DNA from: JAGQUL01 sp038212015
GTDB lineage: Bacteria > Actinomycetota > Thermoleophilia > Gaiellales > SKUG01
Assembly (NCBI GenBank): GCA_038212015.1
Contig: JBBQUY010000079.1
Coordinates: 1-16,368, forward strand
DNA: 16,368 nt
Direction of reading: 5' to 3'
The notes under the pieces were generated by a model. The model did no database searches. It was given only the letters and a program-made list of their open reading frames with translations, and had not been told where the DNA came from. Below, piece after piece: positions 13,948 to 16,368 of the stretch; position 1 is the stretch's first letter, and the number at the start of each line of letters is the position of its first letter. The translations under genes were made by a program, and so were the position numbers.

Positions 13948-14672
13948 TGAGCTATGCCGACGCAATCAGCCGCGTGAGCGAACTTCGCGAGCGCCTTGGC
14001 ATGCCCTCGAACGTGCGCACCGTCGGTGTGGGTGGCTTCGACAATGTGCTCGCCCACGCGCGCAGCCGCTTCGTCGAGGGGCCGACCAAGATCGTCTCCA
14101 ACTCCGACGGGGTCCCGGCCGGCGAATGGGGCACCGGTCCCAACGAGGCCGCCATGGCCCGTATCCGCCCGACCGGCGGCACGCCCAGTGCGTCCCTCGA
14201 CGGTCCCGGCTTTCCGACGCCGCGCAAGGTCAACGGCTGGACGCCGGAGCTGAAGCAGATGGTCAACGCAGCCTCCGAACGCTTCGGCGTGCCGCGCGAG
14301 CTCGTGATCGCCGTTTCGCGCGCCGAGAGCCACTTTCGGTCCGACGTGAAGTCCCCCGCAGGTGCCACCGGTCTCATGCAGCTCATGCCCGCCACCGCGC
14401 GTGGCCTGGGCGTGACCGACGTGACCGACCCGTGGCAGAACCTCGCCGGCGGAACCAAGTACCTGCGCCAGCTGCTCGATCGCTTCGACGGCGACGTCAC
14501 GAAGGTCGTGGCGGGCTACAACGCAGGACCCAACGCAGTCGCGCAGTACGGGGGCGTTCCACCGTACGAGGAGACGCAGACCTACGTTGCACGAGTGTTC
14601 GATTACGCGGCCGAACTCGGGTTCAGGCCCGGCGCGCCGACAACCTCTACACCCACCAAACGGACGGCATGA
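13947..14672 (+). CDS. Soluble lytic transglycosylase (SLT domain) of the flagellar cluster
   Basis: The enzyme cuts the MurNAc-GlcNAc bond of peptidoglycan, forming anhydro-MurNAc. The 241-residue product begins with a short helical segment (YADAISRVSELRERL) like that of transglycosylases found in other actinobacterial flagellar operons. A low-similarity linker (about 30-95) leads to an SLT domain at about 100-225. The likely catalytic glutamate is E127 in RAESHF, followed by the hallmark blocks GATGLMQLMPATA and AGYNAGPNAV. There is no obvious Sec signal peptide, so export through the flagellar apparatus, as for the rod muramidase FlgJ, is a reasonable inference. It overlaps the fliJ stop (TGATG) with GGCGGTGG just upstream, and fliK follows 40 bases later. 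Its likely job is to open the cell wall for the rod. Confidence 0.92.
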   Translation: MSYADAISRVSELRERLGMPSNVRTVGVGGFDNVLAHARSRFVEGPTKIVSNSDGVPAGEWGTGPNEAAMARIRPTGGTPSASLDGPGFPTPRKVNGWTPELKQMVNAASERFGVPRELVIAVSRAESHFRSDVKSPAGATGLMQLMPATARGLGVTDVTDPWQNLAGGTKYLRQLLDRFDGDVTKVVAGYNAGPNAVAQYGGVPPYEETQTYVARVFDYAAELGFRPGAPTTSTPTKRTA

Positions 14673-14679
14673 AGCCGTC
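14663..14679 (+). other. Small hairpin over the transglycosylase stop codon
   Basis: GACGGC (14663-14668), loop ATGAA, GCCGTC (14674-14679) form a perfect 6-bp stem with the stop codon in the loop. No T-run follows. It may slow readthrough or processing between this gene and fliK. Confidence 0.35.
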
Positions 14680-14695
14680 TGACGACGACCACGGA

Positions 14696-14705
14696 AGGGA
14701 GGTGA
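14696..14705 (+). promoter_or_regulatory. Near-perfect Shine-Dalgarno sequence for fliK
   Basis: AGGGAGGTGA lies seven bases before the ATG at 14713. It is the strongest ribosome binding site in the window and fixes the fliK start. Most other forward genes here have weak sites, so fliK may be translated efficiently despite being last in its unit. Confidence 0.85.
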
Positions 14706-14712
14706 CCCGCAC

Positions 14713-16368
14713 ATGATCAACAACTCGGCAATGAGCAGCTCGATGAACGTCGCTGACCTGGCTCCGAAGGCTGCAACCAAGCAGCTTCCGGCGCGACAGG
14801 GCGACAGCGCATTCGGCGAAGCACTGGCCGGGGCGCACACCGTGCATGATCGACGCGAGTCACAGGCAGCAGACCACAGCCGACGGGACTGGGCCCAGGG
14901 AGATCGCTCCACCGAGCGAACCCGCGGTCAGGACCGAGCGAATGAAGTCCGCTCCGATGCAGCTGACCACGCCGATCGATCCGATCGCACCACAGGCGAC
15001 GTGGAGGCGACCGCACCCGATGCGACCACCGACACGACCGACCCGACCGCGATCACGGACGACACGAGCGCCACGACCACGACGCAGACCGACGACGCCA
15101 CGACCTCGAGCGAGACGGCACCCGATACCGACGCAGCCACCACCGCCGCCCCGGCGACCGTGGCCGTTGCAGCGGCACCGGTCGTGACCGACCTCGACGC
15201 GATCATCGTTCCGACGTCCACGACCATCACGCAGGTCGCGACCGACGCGGTCGACGCAGCCATCAAGCTTGCGATCGATCCCGCCGCCACGACCACAGCA
15301 GCAACCACTGCAGCAACCACCACCGCCACCGTGGCAGTCACCGACGGCGACGTCGATGCGCAGCTCGCGGCAGCAACCAACGCACAGGGTGCGGAGGATG
15401 CGGAGACCGGTGACGTCCTGACGGGCCCGACGCGCCCGACGACGTCCACGCCGGCCACCACGTCTGGACCTTCCCCCGTGCAGCTGGCAGCGGCGACGTT
15501 CGCGGCTGACGAGGCCGCACCGACGACGACGCCGGCACAGGTGGCTCAGGTTGCGACCAGCGTCGCGACCGACGTTGCCGCAGGCACGAAGACCGACGCC
15601 GCGGCGACGCAGCTCGTGCAGGCAGCAGCCGTCGATGCCGACGCGTCACTCGACCCGGAGGCCGTCGTCGCCGACGATGCCGTCGTGCTCAAGGCCAAGG
15701 CCGATGCAGCGACCACGCAGCTCGCGGCAAAGGCCGATGGCGAGATCGTCGACGCGGAGGACCCGGACGTGGTGCAGGCAGCTCGCCTGAACCAGGGCCA
15801 GGCACCGACCGTCGCGGTCAACGCACAGGCGCAGGCAGCGCAGGCAGCGAAGGCAGCAGAAGCAGCCGCGGAGGAGGGCAGCGACGCTGCTCCCGCCAAG
15901 CTCGAGCCGCTGCCGGCACAGGCCGCACCGATCGCCACCGCCGCTCGCGGCGAGGGCATGGGTGCAGCACTGCGCATGCGCGAAGGCCTGCAGGCACAGG
16001 TGCAGGAGCGCATCGACCACATCGCGGATCAGCTGGCAACGCGCCTGCGGCTCTCACAGGCAGCTGGCGGCAGCCAGGTGCAGCTGAGCCTCAAGCCACG
16101 CGAGCTGGGCGAAGTGACCGTCCAGATGAACGTGCGTGACGGCGCGGTCGCGGCGACCATCCTGGTCGACAAGGCCGACACGCTGCGCACGCTGCAGACC
16201 AACATCGAGGACCTCAAGAAGAGCCTCGAATCGCAGGGCCTGCAGATCGGCGAGTTCTCGGTCGACGTTCGCGGCGAAGCCGGTGCCGGTGGCGCCAACG
16301 CCCGAGCAGCGGCGGAGATGCGCCAGGACGCACGATCGTCCAACGGAGCGAACGCGCTTGCCGGAGCC
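14713..16368 (+). CDS. fliK: FliK, flagellar hook-length control protein (3' end missing)
   Basis: FliK is secreted during hook growth, measures hook length and switches the export gate to filament substrates. The frame is open for 552 codons to the window edge. The N-terminus (MINNSAMSSSMNVADL) is polar, as in type III substrates. A long Thr/Ala/Asp-rich, probably unfolded region (about 90-400) would act as the ruler. The C-terminal Flg_hook domain starts near residue 437. It contains LATRLRLSQAAG, then VQLSLKPRELGEVTVQMNV, the diagnostic LKPxELGxVxV motif, and ends with SLESQGLQIGEFSVDV. The start is fixed by the strong site at 14696-14705. fliK normally precedes flgD and flgE, which would be expected just past the edge. 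Confidence 0.93.
   Translation, partial: MINNSAMSSSMNVADLAPKAATKQLPARQGDSAFGEALAGAHTVHDRRESQAADHSRRDWAQGDRSTERTRGQDRANEVRSDAADHADRSDRTTGDVEATAPDATTDTTDPTAITDDTSATTTTQTDDATTSSETAPDTDAATTAAPATVAVAAAPVVTDLDAIIVPTSTTITQVATDAVDAAIKLAIDPAATTTAATTAATTTATVAVTDGDVDAQLAAATNAQGAEDAETGDVLTGPTRPTTSTPATTSGPSPVQLAAATFAADEAAPTTTPAQVAQVATSVATDVAAGTKTDAAATQLVQAAAVDADASLDPEAVVADDAVVLKAKADAATTQLAAKADGEIVDAEDPDVVQAARLNQGQAPTVAVNAQAQAAQAAKAAEAAAEEGSDAAPAKLEPLPAQAAPIATAARGEGMGAALRMREGLQAQVQERIDHIADQLATRLRLSQAAGGSQVQLSLKPRELGEVTVQMNVRDGAVAATILVDKADTLRTLQTNIEDLKKSLESQGLQIGEFSVDVRGEAGAGGANARAAAEMRQDARSSNGANALAGA

Overview
The window is very GC-rich with strong G/C bias at codon third positions, and its backbone is a flagellar gene cluster: the last codons of fliE, then fliF, fliG, fliH, fliI, fliJ, a lytic transglycosylase gene and fliK, which runs off the right edge. 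High GC, poor Shine-Dalgarno sites before several genes, a secreted NHL/Ig-like protein and a soluble lytic transglycosylase beside fliK suggest a motile actinobacterium, perhaps class Thermoleophilia (Solirubrobacterales). The phylum is likely; the class is an inference that one 16S or ribosomal protein search would settle. I see no rRNA, tRNA, CRISPR array, transposase or integrase.

Layout. Bases 1-39 are the end of fliE. A 535-base non-coding gap follows (40-574), unusual between fliE and fliF, and filled with small repeats and dyads including two copies of a 46-base hairpin element. fliF (575-2197), fliG (2200-3240) and fliH (3244-4122) are tightly packed. They meet tail to tail, one base apart, a reverse-strand gene (4124-4897) made of seven consecutive 34-residue repeats. 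A divergent intergenic region (4898-5043) leads to a secreted NHL-propeller/Ig-like protein (5044-7050) and fliI (7111-8448). fliI converges, across a large dyad, on a second reverse-strand gene (8512-9774), a proline-rich protein with one hydrophobic segment. Upstream of that lies a 285-base spacer with two copies of a 45-base hairpin repeat, then a third reverse-strand gene (10060-13257, 1065 residues). A divergent, palindrome-rich region (13258-13500) leads to fliJ, a lytic transglycosylase and fliK.

How the genes fit together. FliE, FliF and FliG belong to the basal body and switch. FliH, FliI and FliJ are the ATPase complex of the flagellar type III export apparatus. FliK sets hook length, and the transglycosylase probably opens peptidoglycan for the rod. 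Strand switches split this cluster into at least three forward units: (fliE)-fliFGH, NHL gene-fliI, and fliJ-slt-fliK.

The most unusual content is the three reverse-strand genes. I recognise no family for any of them. The second and third proteins share a homologous domain of about 220 residues, the third also has four W-x-P-x-W repeats and two blocks of YDPxTG octamers, and the first is a pure 34-residue repeat solenoid. None has an evident Sec signal peptide. Together with the NHL protein they may be lineage-specific flagellar accessory or exported proteins; that role is inference from position only.
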